Assembly (NCBI RefSeq): GCF_012986595.1
Contig: NZ_JAAQYM010000008.1
Location: 310,001 to 374,000, forward strand
Reading direction: 5' to 3'
DNA: 64,000 nucleotides
Source: Pseudomonas koreensis
GTDB lineage: Bacteria; Pseudomonadota; Gammaproteobacteria; Pseudomonadales; Pseudomonadaceae
The position numbers and the translations under genes are program-made. Under the pieces are notes generated by a model, which saw nothing but the letters and a program-made list of their open reading frames with translations, ran no database searches and had not been told where the DNA came from. Below are positions 8,350 through 16,815 of the stretch, one piece after another (the first letter of the stretch is position 1; each line of letters begins with the position of its first letter).

Positions 8350-10188
8350 ATGAACGCCGATCTGATTCTGTTCAATGGCCAATTTCATACCGTCGACCGC
8401 AGCAAACCGTTGGCCAGTGCGGTGGCGATCAAGGACGGCCGCTTTGTCGTCGTCGGTAACGACACCCAGGCCATGGCCCTGCGCGGTCCGGCCACGCAAG
8501 TGGTCGACCTGCACGGGCGCTGCGTGATCCCCGGCCTCAACGACTCGCACCTGCACCTGATCCGTGGCGGCCTCAATTACAACCTCGAACTGCGCTGGGA
8601 AGGTGTGCCGTCGCTGGCCGATGCCCTGCGCATGCTCAAGGAACAGGCCGACCGCACGCCGACCCCGCAATGGGTGCGCGTGGTCGGTGGCTGGAACGAA
8701 TTCCAGTTCGCCGAAAAACGCATGCCGACCCTCGAAGAACTCAACCAGGCCGCGCCGGACACCCCGGTGTTCGTGCTGCACCTGTATGACCGCGCGCTGC
8801 TTAACCGCGCCGCACTGCGCGTGGCCGGCTACACCCGCGACACGCCGAACCCGCCGGGTGGCGAGATCGTTCGGGATGCCAACGGCAACCCGACCGGGAT
8901 GCTGGTGGCACGGCCGAACGCGATGATTCTGTACTCGACGCTGGCCAAGGGGCCGAAGCTGCCGCTGGAGTATCAGGTCAACTCGACCCGCCAGTTCATG
9001 CGCGAACTCAATCGCCTCGGCCTGACCAGCGCGATTGATGCCGGCGGTGGTTTCCAGAACTATCCGGACGACTATCAGGTGATCGAACAACTGGCCAAGG
9101 ACGACCAGTTGACCGTGCGCATCGCCTACAACCTGTTTACCCAGAAGCCCAAGGAAGAGCTCAGCGACTTCCAGAACTGGACCGGCAGCGTCACCTTGCA
9201 CCAGGGCGACGACTACCTGCGGCACAACGGCGCCGGCGAGATGCTGGTGTTCTCCGCCGCCGACTTCGAAGACTTCCTCGAACCGCGCCCGGATTTGCCG
9301 CAGACCATGGAACAGGAGCTGGAACCGGTGGTGCGCCACCTGGTCGAGCAACGTTGGCCGTTCCGTCTGCACGCCACGTACAACGAATCGATCAGCCGCA
9401 TGCTCGACGTGTTCGAGAAGGTCAATCGCGATATTCCGTTCAACGGTCTGCCGTGGTTCTTCGACCACGCCGAAACCATCACCCCGCAGAACATCGAGCG
9501 GGTGAGGGCGCTGGGCGGTGGTATCGCGATTCAGGACCGCATGGCGTTCCAGGGCGAGTACTTCGTCGATCGCTACGGCAAGCAGGCCGCCGAAGCCACG
9601 CCGCCGATCAAACGCATGCTCGCCGAAGGTGTACCGGTGGGCGCCGGCACCGACGCCACGCGGGTCTCCAGCTACAACCCGTGGACCTCGCTGTACTGGA
9701 TGGTCAGCGGTCGCACCGTCGGCGGTCTGGCCTTGTACGAAGAAGGTCTGCCGCGCACCACCGCGCTGGAACTGTTCACCCACGGCAGCGCCTGGTTCTC
9801 CTCCGAACAGGGCAAGAAGGGCCAGATCAAGGTCGGGCAACTGGCGGACCTGGCAGCGCTGAGCGCGGACTTCTTCCATGTCGAGGAAGAAGCGATCAAG
9901 TGGATCGAGTCGGTGCTGACCGTGGTCGGCGGCAAGATCGTCTACGCCGCCGGCGATTTCGAAGACCTCGGTCCACGCTCGATCCCCGTGCTGCCGGACT
10001 GGTCGCCGGTGGTCAAGGTGCCCGGTCACTGGCGGCCGACTTCACCGTTGCAGGCGCAAGTGCACCAGTGCGTCGGTGCCTGTGCAGTGCACTCGCACAG
10101 CCATGAAAAAGCGCGTCTGTCGAACGCACCGGTCAGCGACTTCGCCGGGTTCTGGGGCGCGTTCGGCTGTTCCTGTTTCGCCTTCTGA
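8350..10188 (+). CDS. YtcJ-like metal-dependent amidohydrolase
   Basis: 612 residues of the amidohydrolase superfamily, COG1574/YtcJ branch. Visible metal-site elements are the HLHL motif after NDS in the first strand, HATYNES in the barrel, the FFDHAE histidine and the late aspartate in GAGTDATR, followed by NPW typical of this branch. The first and last regions form the small beta-sandwich (composite domain). The C-terminus has a Cys/His-rich tail (CVGACAVHSHSHEK and ending FGCSCFAF) that I believe is shared by Pseudomonas relatives. AAAGGA precedes the ATG. It is third in an operon whose next gene is an isochorismatase-like hydrolase, suggesting stepwise hydrolysis of an amide or N-formyl compound; the substrate cannot be deduced. 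Confidence 0.88.
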   Translation: MNADLILFNGQFHTVDRSKPLASAVAIKDGRFVVVGNDTQAMALRGPATQVVDLHGRCVIPGLNDSHLHLIRGGLNYNLELRWEGVPSLADALRMLKEQADRTPTPQWVRVVGGWNEFQFAEKRMPTLEELNQAAPDTPVFVLHLYDRALLNRAALRVAGYTRDTPNPPGGEIVRDANGNPTGMLVARPNAMILYSTLAKGPKLPLEYQVNSTRQFMRELNRLGLTSAIDAGGGFQNYPDDYQVIEQLAKDDQLTVRIAYNLFTQKPKEELSDFQNWTGSVTLHQGDDYLRHNGAGEMLVFSAADFEDFLEPRPDLPQTMEQELEPVVRHLVEQRWPFRLHATYNESISRMLDVFEKVNRDIPFNGLPWFFDHAETITPQNIERVRALGGGIAIQDRMAFQGEYFVDRYGKQAAEATPPIKRMLAEGVPVGAGTDATRVSSYNPWTSLYWMVSGRTVGGLALYEEGLPRTTALELFTHGSAWFSSEQGKKGQIKVGQLADLAALSADFFHVEEEAIKWIESVLTVVGGKIVYAAGDFEDLGPRSIPVLPDWSPVVKVPGHWRPTSPLQAQVHQCVGACAVHSHSHEKARLSNAPVSDFAGFWGAFGCSCFAF

Positions 10189-10195
10189 AACGTAC

Positions 10196-10228
10196 AAAAA
10201 AAGCGCCGGCCAACCGGCACGGCGCTTC
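10196..10228. other. Short inverted repeat between amidohydrolase and hydrolase genes
   Basis: A stem of AAGCGCC paired with GGCGCTT lies between the two plus-strand genes. On the plus strand it lacks a proper T-run (TTCC follows); on the minus strand it would be followed by seven Ts. It may attenuate transcription or stabilise the upstream message; no minus-strand gene ends here. Confidence 0.4.
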
Positions 10229-10256
10229 CTGCAACATCCATCCCAAGGAGTTTCCC

Positions 10257-10880
10257 ATGAGCGTTCCCTACAAGCGTCTGAACAAAGATGATGCGGTCGT
10301 GCTGCTGGTCGATCACCAGACCGGTCTGATCTCGCTGGTGCAGGACTTCACCCCCAACGAGTTCAAGAACAACGTGCTGGCGCTGGGCGACATCGCCAAG
10401 TTCTTCAAGCTGCCGACCATCCTCACCACCAGCTTCGACGCCGGCCCCAACGGCCCGATCGTGCCTGAGCTGCGCGAACAGTTTCCGGATGCGCCGTTCA
10501 TTCAGCGTCCGGGCCAGATCAACGCCTGGGACAACGAAGACTTCGTCAAGGCGATCAAGGCCACCGGCCGCAAGCAACTGATCATCGCCGGTGTGGTGAC
10601 GGACGTCTGCGTGGCGTTCCCGACCCTGTCGGCCATCGCTGAAGGCTACGAAGTGTTCGTGGTGACCGACTCGTCCGGCACCTTCAACACCACCGTGCAA
10701 CAAGCCGCGTGGGCGCGGATGTCGGCGGCCGGTGCACACCTGCTGAACTGGTTCGCCGTGGCCTGCGAGCTGCAGGGCGACTGGCGCAACGACATGGAAG
10801 GCCTGGCGCACCTGCTGTCCGAACGCCTGCCGAACTACCGCAACCTGATCAACAGCTACACCAAGTTCACTGCCAAGTAA
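10257..10880 (+). CDS. YcaC-like isochorismatase family hydrolase
   Basis: 207 residues of the cysteine-hydrolase/isochorismatase fold. The expected triad is visible: Asp in LLVDHQTG, a Lys in the FVKAIKATGRK region, and the nucleophilic Cys in AGVVTDVCV. The sequence closely follows the E. coli YcaC type, an octameric hydrolase of unknown physiological substrate (family knowledge). AAGGAG sits 8 bases upstream of the ATG. It closes the operon started by the DoxX-like gene, and a REPIN immediately follows its stop codon. Confidence 0.88.
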   Translation: MSVPYKRLNKDDAVVLLVDHQTGLISLVQDFTPNEFKNNVLALGDIAKFFKLPTILTTSFDAGPNGPIVPELREQFPDAPFIQRPGQINAWDNEDFVKAIKATGRKQLIIAGVVTDVCVAFPTLSAIAEGYEVFVVTDSSGTFNTTVQQAAWARMSAAGAHLLNWFAVACELQGDWRNDMEGLAHLLSERLPNYRNLINSYTKFTAK

Positions 10881-10882
10881 GA

Positions 10883-10966
10883 AGATCAAAAGATCGCAGC
10901 CTGCGGCAGCTCCTACATTGGGACGCGTTCCCCTGTAGGAGCTGCCGTGTGGCTGCGATCTTTTGC
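10883..10966. repeat. REPIN hairpin between convergent genes
   Basis: Inverted copies of the GTAGGAGCTGCC REP family, here oriented arms-out (GATCAAAAGATCGCAGCC first, CTGTAGGAGCTGCC second). It lies exactly between the 3' ends of the plus-strand hydrolase and the minus-strand channel gene and could act as a bidirectional transcription stop or mRNA stabiliser. Confidence 0.8.
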
Positions 10967-10968
10967 TT

Positions 10969-12396
10969 TTAACGTTTCTGCAGCCAACCCAAAAACCCAC
11001 CCTTGCGCATCGCCACCGGTTTCGCCATCAGCGCGAGGCGGCTGTTCTGCTGCCGCACGGCCTGCAGTTTGTTCAGTGCCTGACCGACTTCGCTGCGCTG
11101 CGCCATGCATTGGCGGGTCAGGGTCTTGTCGAGGCGGTAGATGATGCTCGAGGTCAACGCGGTGAACGTGGCTTGCGACGGCGTATCGGCGAGCATGCTC
11201 TGTTCGCCCATGACTTCACTCGGCCCCATGCGCCCGGCTTCGGTCTGGCCGTTGCCATCGGGCACGGTCGCACTGACCACGCCAGTGGCGATCACGAACA
11301 GACTGTCGGGCACTTCATCCAGCCCCAGCACCACCTGACCGGCCGCATACTGCTGCGCGACCATCGATTCGGCGAGGCGATCGCGTTCCTCATGGCTCAG
11401 CGAACGGAAGACTTTCACTTCATCGAGCAGCGCCCGGGCGCGGGTCGAAGGCTCGATCACGCCATCGGGATGCCGGGAAATACCCGCCGCTTCGAGATGC
11501 CGGTGGGCGAGGTCGAACAGTTGATTGCGCACCTCGCTCTTGTTGCCCAACTCACTGATGAAGCCACTGGCGACGTACTCCGACATCTCCTCACCGGCCT
11601 CTTTCAACACGGCTTTGGGCGGCGGATTCAACAGCAGGCTGCTGCTGCCTTGCAGGGTGCGGTCGAGGGCGTCGAGCACCCGCCGTGGGCGGATATGGTT
11701 CGGCACCTTGATGCTGATCGACACACCATGCAGGTTGGTCGGGCGACTGAGATTGACGATCTTCGCCTTGGCCGCCACCGAATTCGGCACCACGGCCAGG
11801 GTGCCGGTGCTGGTCAGCAGGTGCGTGGCGCGCCAGTCGATGTCGAGCACCTTGCCCTCGACGCCGTCGATTACCACGAAGTCGTCCACCTGATACGGCT
11901 TGGTGGTGTTGAGCACGATCCCGGAGAACACGTCGCTCAAGGTGCTCTGCAACGCCAGACCGACCACGATCGCCACCACCCCGGACGTCGCCAGCAAACC
12001 TTTGACCGGCAACTCCAGCACATAACCGGCGGCCGCGACGATCGCCGCCAGAAACACCAGCGCGCCGATCACGTCCTGCAACAGCCGACCGCTGTGACCG
12101 ATGCGCCGCATCAGGATCAGGCCGATGATCTCGGTGAGCACACGTGCCGCGTACAACCACCAGAGAATGCCCAGCGCCGTTGCACCCAGTTGCGCCACTG
12201 GGTCATCGGCAAACACCGGCGCGAGCAACGGGCTGATGCCGGCGTTGATGATCAGCGCACTGAAGCCGAGAAACAGCGCCAGCCGAATACCGACTCGCGG
12301 AGCGCGATGTTTGAACGGAGCGAGGTGCCAGAGCAGGGCGTCGAGCAGCAGCAGGGCGGCGCTCCAGGACAGCGGGTGGGCGAGGAGGAAGGACAT
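10969..12396 (-). CDS. MscS-type mechanosensitive channel with cyclic-nucleotide-binding domain
   Basis: 475 residues. Four to five N-terminal hydrophobic helices lead to the MscS pore/beta domain (VVAIVVGLALQSTLSDVFSGIVLN, then PYQVDDFVVIDGVEGKVLDIDWRATHLLT and VVPNSVAAKAKIVN). A C-terminal CRP-like nucleotide-binding fold (about 325-450; FRSLSHEERDRLAESM, QVVLGLDEVPDSLFVIATG) follows. The ATG at 12396 is preferred; the open frame continues upstream but then runs through a REP-type repeat. Channels of this combined type have been described as cyclic-nucleotide-regulated MscS homologues (family knowledge). Ligand binding here is inferred from fold only, since the phosphate-binding arginine is not clearly placed. 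Confidence 0.85.
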   Translation of the reverse strand: MSFLLAHPLSWSAALLLLDALLWHLAPFKHRAPRVGIRLALFLGFSALIINAGISPLLAPVFADDPVAQLGATALGILWWLYAARVLTEIIGLILMRRIGHSGRLLQDVIGALVFLAAIVAAAGYVLELPVKGLLATSGVVAIVVGLALQSTLSDVFSGIVLNTTKPYQVDDFVVIDGVEGKVLDIDWRATHLLTSTGTLAVVPNSVAAKAKIVNLSRPTNLHGVSISIKVPNHIRPRRVLDALDRTLQGSSSLLLNPPPKAVLKEAGEEMSEYVASGFISELGNKSEVRNQLFDLAHRHLEAAGISRHPDGVIEPSTRARALLDEVKVFRSLSHEERDRLAESMVAQQYAAGQVVLGLDEVPDSLFVIATGVVSATVPDGNGQTEAGRMGPSEVMGEQSMLADTPSQATFTALTSSIIYRLDKTLTRQCMAQRSEVGQALNKLQAVRQQNSRLALMAKPVAMRKGGFLGWLQKR

Positions 12397-12424
12397 GACA
12401 GGTTCCACGATGATGAGCGCTGCT

Positions 12425-12536
12425 GTGGCGAGGGAGCTTGCTCCCGCTGGGTTGCGCAGCAGCCCCAAGAAACTCTGCCAGGCAGAGATTTTGTGAGTGC
12501 TGCGCACTCAAGCGGGAGCAAGCTCCCTGGCCACAC
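12425..12536. repeat. REP-type inverted repeat (GCGAGGGAGCTTGCTCCCGC family)
   Basis: Left arm GTGGCGAGGGAGCTTGCTCC and right arm GGGAGCAAGCTCCCTGGCCAC enclose about 60 bases. The same family occurs at 49660 and 57297, with a variant at 61883. Confidence 0.85.
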
Positions 12537-12548
12537 AGAAGGGTTAAA

Positions 12549-12583
12549 CAAAAAATCTCGCCACCCCGTGAGGTGTAGCGAGA
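12549..12583 (-). terminator. Rho-independent terminator of the esterase gene
   Basis: Read on the minus strand, TCTCGCTACACC pairs with GGGGTGGCGAGA around a TCAC loop, followed by TTTTTTG. It lies 8 bases beyond the esterase stop codon. Confidence 0.8.
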
Positions 12584-12591
12584 CATTGGGC

Positions 12592-13608
12592 TCAGTTCAG
12601 ATGCGTCTTCAACTCAGCCGCCGCTTGCCGCACGGCCGCTTTCACTTCCGGAATCTGGCTCAGCGGATTGAGCAGGCCAAAGTCATGAATCATCCCGTTG
12701 TAGCGCACCGAGGTCACCGCCACGCCCGCTGCATCCAGATGCCGTGCGTAGCCTTCGCCTTCATCACGCAGCACGTCGAACTCGGCGGTCTGCACCAGCG
12801 CGGCGGGCAGGCCTTTGAGCTGGTCGCTGCTGGCGTTCAGCGGCGAAGCGTGGATCTGGCTGCGCTCGGCCGGGTTGGTGGTGTAGTTGTCCCAGAACCA
12901 CTGCATCATGCCTTTGGTGAGGAAATGGCCCTCGGCAAATTGCTGGTACGAGCCGTCGTCGAACTGCGCGTTGGTCACCGGCCACATCAGCAGCTGGAAG
13001 CGCAGCGCTGGGGTTTTCTGTTCCTTGGCCATCAGCGCCACGACCGCCGCCATGTTGCCGCCGACACTATTACCGGCCACCGCCAGACGCTTGCCATCGA
13101 CGCCGATCTGCTTGCCGTTTTCAGCCACCCATTTCGTCGCGGCGTAGGCCTGGTTGATTGCGGTCGGGTACTGCGCCTCCGGCGACGGCGTGTAATCGAC
13201 GTACACCGCCACGGCGCCAGAGCCGACCACCAGATCACGAATCAGGCGCTGGTGGGTCGGGTAATCGCCCAATACCCAACCGCCACCGTGGAAAAACATG
13301 AACACCGGCAACTCACCCTTGACCTTGGCCGGGCGCACCACTTTCAGGTTGATCGTCTGGCCATCGACGGTGATCGCCTTGTCGCTGACTTCCACCCCGG
13401 AGAGGTCGACTTTCACCGAAGCCTGAGCACCGGTCAGCACCGCACGCGCGTCTTTCGGGCTCAGTTGCTCCAGCGGTTTGCCACCGCCGGCAGCGAGTGC
13501 TTCGAGGAAGGCCTGAGTGTTGTGTTCGACACCCGGGCTGCCAGCGGCAAACGCGTTGCCGATGGACAGGGCGAGGAGGGACGCGGTCAGGGTCTTTTTG
13601 ATGTTCAT
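12592..13608 (-). CDS. Exported alpha/beta hydrolase (HSL/acetyl-esterase type)
   Basis: 338 residues beginning with a clear Sec signal peptide (MNIKKTLTASLLALSIGNAFA). The mature protein has the hormone-sensitive-lipase oxyanion motif HGGGW near residue 107, the nucleophile elbow GNSVGG, the late Asp in TAEFDVLRDEGE and the catalytic His in YNGMIHDFG. It should hydrolyse short acyl esters in the periplasm or outside the cell; the natural substrate is unknown. AAGGAA stands before the ATG. It is divergent from the LysR gene at 13807, the classical arrangement for a LysR regulator and its target, so control by that protein is likely but inferred. A strong terminator follows. Confidence 0.88.
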   Translation of the reverse strand: MNIKKTLTASLLALSIGNAFAAGSPGVEHNTQAFLEALAAGGGKPLEQLSPKDARAVLTGAQASVKVDLSGVEVSDKAITVDGQTINLKVVRPAKVKGELPVFMFFHGGGWVLGDYPTHQRLIRDLVVGSGAVAVYVDYTPSPEAQYPTAINQAYAATKWVAENGKQIGVDGKRLAVAGNSVGGNMAAVVALMAKEQKTPALRFQLLMWPVTNAQFDDGSYQQFAEGHFLTKGMMQWFWDNYTTNPAERSQIHASPLNASSDQLKGLPAALVQTAEFDVLRDEGEGYARHLDAAGVAVTSVRYNGMIHDFGLLNPLSQIPEVKAAVRQAAAELKTHLN

Positions 13609-13641
13609 GCTTAATTCCTTTTTTTGATGAGTTGTGTGCCC

Positions 13642-13709
13642 TGTAGGAGCTGCCGAAGGCTGCGATCTTTTGATCTTTAAAAGATCGCAGCCTTCGGCAG
13701 CTCCTACAC
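13642..13709. repeat. REPIN hairpin (GTAGGAGCTGCC family)
   Basis: Nearly perfect hairpin: GTAGGAGCTGCCGAAGGCTG followed almost immediately by its complement around GATCTTTTGATCTTTAAAAGATC. It lies in the divergent esterase/LysR intergenic region, leaving only about 95 bases next to the LysR gene for promoter elements. Confidence 0.88.
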
Positions 13710-13806
13710 GGGGTGTGGTGTTTTCAAACCGTGAGCACAGATTAATGAGCTGCCTGAAAGTGAAAAAGCGGCTATAAAGCGTTTAACTGTCCACCAGAGA
13801 GTGACA

Positions 13807-14706
13807 ATGAACCCGTTCGAAGACATGCGTATTTTTTGTCAGGTCATGGACTCCGGCAGCTTCACCGCCGCGGCCGATCAGTTGGGCCTGTCCAAGCAGT
13901 TCGTCAGCCGTCGTTTGATGCAGCTCGAAGAGCGCCTCGGCGTGCGGCTGTTGAATCGTTCGACCCGGCGCCTCGATGTCACGCCACTGGGCCAGAGTTA
14001 TTACGAGTCGGCGCTGCGCCTGCTGGGCGAAGTCGAACAGGTCGAGCAGGGCATCGCCGGGCAGACCGCCGAGCCGCGCGGGACGATTCGCATCAGTGCG
14101 CCGTTGTCGTTTGCTGTGGCGCATCTGGGCTGTCTGCTGCCGCTGTTCCTGCAGCGCTATCGCGAGGTCACCGTGGAAGTGGACTTGAGCGACCGCCCGG
14201 TGGACCTGCTTGGCGAAGGCTACGACCTGGCGCTGCGCATCGGCGTGCTGGAAGACTCGACGCTGATCGCCCGGCGCATTGCCTCCATCGAACGGGTGTA
14301 CTGCGCCAGCCCGGCGTATCTGGCCGAACGCGGTACGCCGCTCAACCCCGAAGACCTGCACGGCCACGACTGCCTGCCGTACGGCCACGGTCGTTCGGTG
14401 CAATGGCGCTTCAATGCCGGGCAGGGCAAGCCGCTGTTGGTGAATGTCACCGGGCGCATGCGCGTGAACAACGGCGAGTTGCTCAGGGACGCGGCGGTGC
14501 AGGGGATGGGGATTACCTATCTGCCGACGTTCATTGTCGGCGCGGCGCTGCAGGATGGGCGACTGGTGCCGGTGCTCGACGACTACCGCACCGAGCCGCT
14601 GACCTTGTCGGCGGTTTACCCGCAGCATCGCCAGGCTTCGCGTCCGGTGCAGGCGTTGGTCGAGTTTTTGCGTGAACGGTTGAACGAGAGCCACGTCGCC
14701 CTCTGA
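13807..14706 (+). CDS. LysR family transcriptional regulator
   Basis: 299 residues with the standard LysR N-terminal winged helix (MRIFCQVMDSGSFTAAADQLGLSKQFVSRRLMQLEERLGVRLLNR) and effector domain. The phrase STRRLDVTPLGQSYYE and the pattern GTIRISAPLSFAVAHL put it in the large CrgA/DmlR-like group. The ATG at 13807 is used; a GTG two codons upstream is an alternative. Divergent from the exported esterase at 12592, which is its likely target by position. Confidence 0.9.
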   Translation: MNPFEDMRIFCQVMDSGSFTAAADQLGLSKQFVSRRLMQLEERLGVRLLNRSTRRLDVTPLGQSYYESALRLLGEVEQVEQGIAGQTAEPRGTIRISAPLSFAVAHLGCLLPLFLQRYREVTVEVDLSDRPVDLLGEGYDLALRIGVLEDSTLIARRIASIERVYCASPAYLAERGTPLNPEDLHGHDCLPYGHGRSVQWRFNAGQGKPLLVNVTGRMRVNNGELLRDAAVQGMGITYLPTFIVGAALQDGRLVPVLDDYRTEPLTLSAVYPQHRQASRPVQALVEFLRERLNESHVAL

Positions 14707-14725
14707 GCCTTACGCACATCAAAGC

Positions 14726-14814
14726 TGTAGGAGTGAGCCTGCTCGCGATAGCGTTTCGTCTGTCAAAGTTTCAGTGTCTGAATAACCGCTATCGCGAGCA
14801 GGCTCACTCCTACA
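14726..14814. repeat. REPIN hairpin (GAGCCTGCTCGCGATAGC family)
   Basis: Arms TGTAGGAGTGAGCCTGCTCG and complement surround about 35 bases. A second repeat family for this genome; single arms recur at 40233 and 58347. Confidence 0.85.
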
Positions 14815-14858
14815 ATTGATGGTGGTCGTCTGCGTAATCTGCGTATGCCACAAAACCC

Positions 14859-14946
14859 TGTGGCTGGCTTGCCAGCGATGGCGGTGTGTCAGGCAATACA
14901 GCTTTGCCTGACCGGGCCTCATCGCTGGCAAGCCAGCTCCCACAAG
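14859..14946. repeat. REP-type inverted repeat (GGCTTGCCAGCGATGGCG family)
   Basis: GTGGCTGGCTTGCCAGCGAT and its complement flank a central GGCAATACAGCTTTGCC hairpin. A third family; a solo copy is at 40303. Confidence 0.8.
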
Positions 14947-14968
14947 GATTGTGGTGTTTCAGGATGGA

Positions 14969-15538
14969 TCAGTTGGCGCGTTTGTCATCGCCCGGCTCAC
15001 CGCCGACATGAACGCCGCGATCATCGCCGGCTTCAGCCGCTGCATGCGCGCCACGATCATCACCGACTTCACCGGCACGGTGGACTCCGTGGTCATCACC
15101 GACTTCGCCAGCGCGATGGACGCCATGGTCATCCCCCGCTTCGGCGTGCGTGCCATTGCGGCCGGATGAGGCGCTGTCGCCCGAGTGTCCGGAGCCGTGG
15201 TCGCTGCCGCTGTGGCCACTGTTGCCGCCGCCATGACTGCCACCGCCACCGTTGCCACCGCCATGACTGCCACCGCCACCGTTGCCACCGCCGCTACCAC
15301 CGCCGCCGCTTCCACCACCGCCACCGCCACCACCGCCACCCCCGCCGCCGTTGCCGCCATGACCACCACCACCTCCACCACCTCCACCGCCACTTCCGCC
15401 ACCGCCGCTACCACCACCGCTTCCCCCATCCTTGGCATGAGCACTGGATACCCCGGACAAACTGTCCGGAATCAGCACCGTAGACGCTGACAGAACTGCG
15501 CCGATGGCCATTGCGAGCACGAGCTTTTTAATGTGCAT
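14969..15538 (-). CDS. Exported glycine-rich protein with GDDHGVHRAGEV-type repeats
   Basis: 189 residues. A signal peptide (MHIKKLVLAMAIGAVLSAST, cleavage probably after SSAHA) is followed by about 70 residues almost entirely of Gly with Ser, His and Asn. Then come a Ser/His-rich segment and four imperfect 12-13-residue repeats of the form GDDHGVHRAGEV, rich in Asp and His. GGAGAA precedes the ATG. I do not recognise a named family. It may be a structural or metal-interacting surface protein. It lies 75 bases downstream of gspF and in the same orientation, so it could be co-transcribed with gspGF and be a secreted substrate (inference). The low-complexity DNA is coding on this strand only: the signal peptide and ribosome binding site support it. 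Confidence 0.7.
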   Translation of the reverse strand: MHIKKLVLAMAIGAVLSASTVLIPDSLSGVSSAHAKDGGSGGGSGGGGSGGGGGGGGGGHGGNGGGGGGGGGGGGGSGGGGSGGGNGGGGSHGGGNGGGGSHGGGNSGHSGSDHGSGHSGDSASSGRNGTHAEAGDDHGVHRAGEVGDDHGVHRAGEVGDDRGAHAAAEAGDDRGVHVGGEPGDDKRAN

Positions 15539-15613
15539 ATCGTTCTCCGTCTTTGTGGTTGTGTTTGGGAACGTACAAGTGCGTGGTTGCAGGGCGCCGA
15601 CCCGTTCCCGTGG

Positions 15614-16801
15614 TCAGTGAATACTCGAAGCGAGTTCGAAAATCGGGATGTACATCAGGATCACGATGACCCCGATGAGCAGGCCGATGAAGGTCATCAG
15701 CAGCGGTTCGAACAACTTCACGAACCACTCCAGCCAGCGGCTGATTTCCTCGTCGTAGAAATCGGCGCTGCGCTCCATCATCTGCCCGAGGTTGCCGGAC
15801 TGCTCGCCCGCGCGCAGCAGGCGCAAGGACACCGGCGTCACCAGGTGATTGAGTTCCAGCGCGGTAGACAATGACTGCCCCTCACGCACCCGCTCGCAAG
15901 CCTGATCCAGGCGCACCCGCGACGCCACGGTGAGCAAGCCGCGTACCATGCTCATGGCGGTCACCAGCGGAATCCCGCCTTGCAGCAGGATCCCCAGCGA
16001 GCGATAAAACCGCGCCAGTTCATACATGAAAATCCGTTGATGCACGGCTGGCAGTTTCTCCACCAGCCGATCCAGCCCACGGCGAAACGCCGGTTGCTTC
16101 TGCAGCACGGCGAGGGCAATGACCAGCGCCGCCAGCCCGCCGAAAAACTCAGCCTGATGCGCATGCAAAAACATGCCGCTGCTCATCAGCACCTGCGACA
16201 GCCACGGCAGGTTATTTCCCAGCCCTTCGAACACCAGGCTGAAGCGCGGCACCACGTAACCCATCAAGAACAGCACCACGCCACCGCCGACGATCAGCAA
16301 CAGCATGGGATAGATCGAGGCACTGATGATCTTCTGCCGCACCTCGTCCATGCGCTGGCGATAACTGACATAGCGGCCCAGTGCATCGCCGACCGCGCCG
16401 GTCTTCTCGCTGGACTGTACCAGTGCCACGTACAGCGGCGGGAACACTGCCGACAACTGGCCCAACGCCTGAGAGAAGGATTTGCCCTCGTACAGCAGGC
16501 GCACCAGCTCGCTCAAGGTTTTGCGGGCAGCGGGGGCGGTTTCTTTCTCGGCGAGGCTTTCCAGCGCATCGATCAACGGCAGGCCGGCATTGAGCAAGGT
16601 GGTCAGTTCCTGGCTGAACAACACCAGATTGAAGGTCTCGCGCTGACGCAGTTTCAGCGAACGCCAATGCTTGTCGGCGTGCGAGCTGAGCACACGCAAA
16701 CCCTGATCCTCGGCAATGCGCCGCGCTTCGCTGTCGCCTGGTGCTTCCACGCTCAAGGACACCACGCCCGCTTTGCCGACTGCCTTCAAATGAAATCGCA
16801 T
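15614..16801 (-). CDS. gspF: Type II secretion inner-membrane platform protein GspF
   Basis: 395 residues of the GspF/PilC family: an N-terminal soluble segment, then two repeated T2SSF domains with the pattern FSQELTTLLNAGLPLIDAL, LLYEGKSFSQAL and SSEKTGAVGDAL, and in the second half FYRSLGILLQGGIPLVTAM and LRAGEQSGNLGQMM, with three membrane helices. It is the platform that couples the GspE ATPase to pseudopilus assembly. The ATG at 16801 has GGAG upstream and lies 14 bases after gspG. No other gspF-like gene is in the window, so it probably serves the GspE/secretin operon at 30-38 kb (inference). Confidence 0.93.
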   Translation of the reverse strand: MRFHLKAVGKAGVVSLSVEAPGDSEARRIAEDQGLRVLSSHADKHWRSLKLRQRETFNLVLFSQELTTLLNAGLPLIDALESLAEKETAPAARKTLSELVRLLYEGKSFSQALGQLSAVFPPLYVALVQSSEKTGAVGDALGRYVSYRQRMDEVRQKIISASIYPMLLLIVGGGVVLFLMGYVVPRFSLVFEGLGNNLPWLSQVLMSSGMFLHAHQAEFFGGLAALVIALAVLQKQPAFRRGLDRLVEKLPAVHQRIFMYELARFYRSLGILLQGGIPLVTAMSMVRGLLTVASRVRLDQACERVREGQSLSTALELNHLVTPVSLRLLRAGEQSGNLGQMMERSADFYDEEISRWLEWFVKLFEPLLMTFIGLLIGVIVILMYIPIFELASSIH

Positions 16802-16815
16802 GGACCGCGCTCCGT

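Noticed and set aside
10963..13614. Long plus-strand frame of 883 codons opposite the channel and esterase genes
   Set aside because: It is fully antisense to two genes with clear motifs, contains no recognisable domain, and is rich in His/Gln/Arg as expected for the complement of high-G+C coding DNA.
15180..15430. Low-complexity GCC/ACC repeats that might be read as a microsatellite or CRISPR-like array
   Set aside because: They encode a poly-Gly region on the minus strand within a frame with signal peptide and ribosome binding site; there are no regular spacers.
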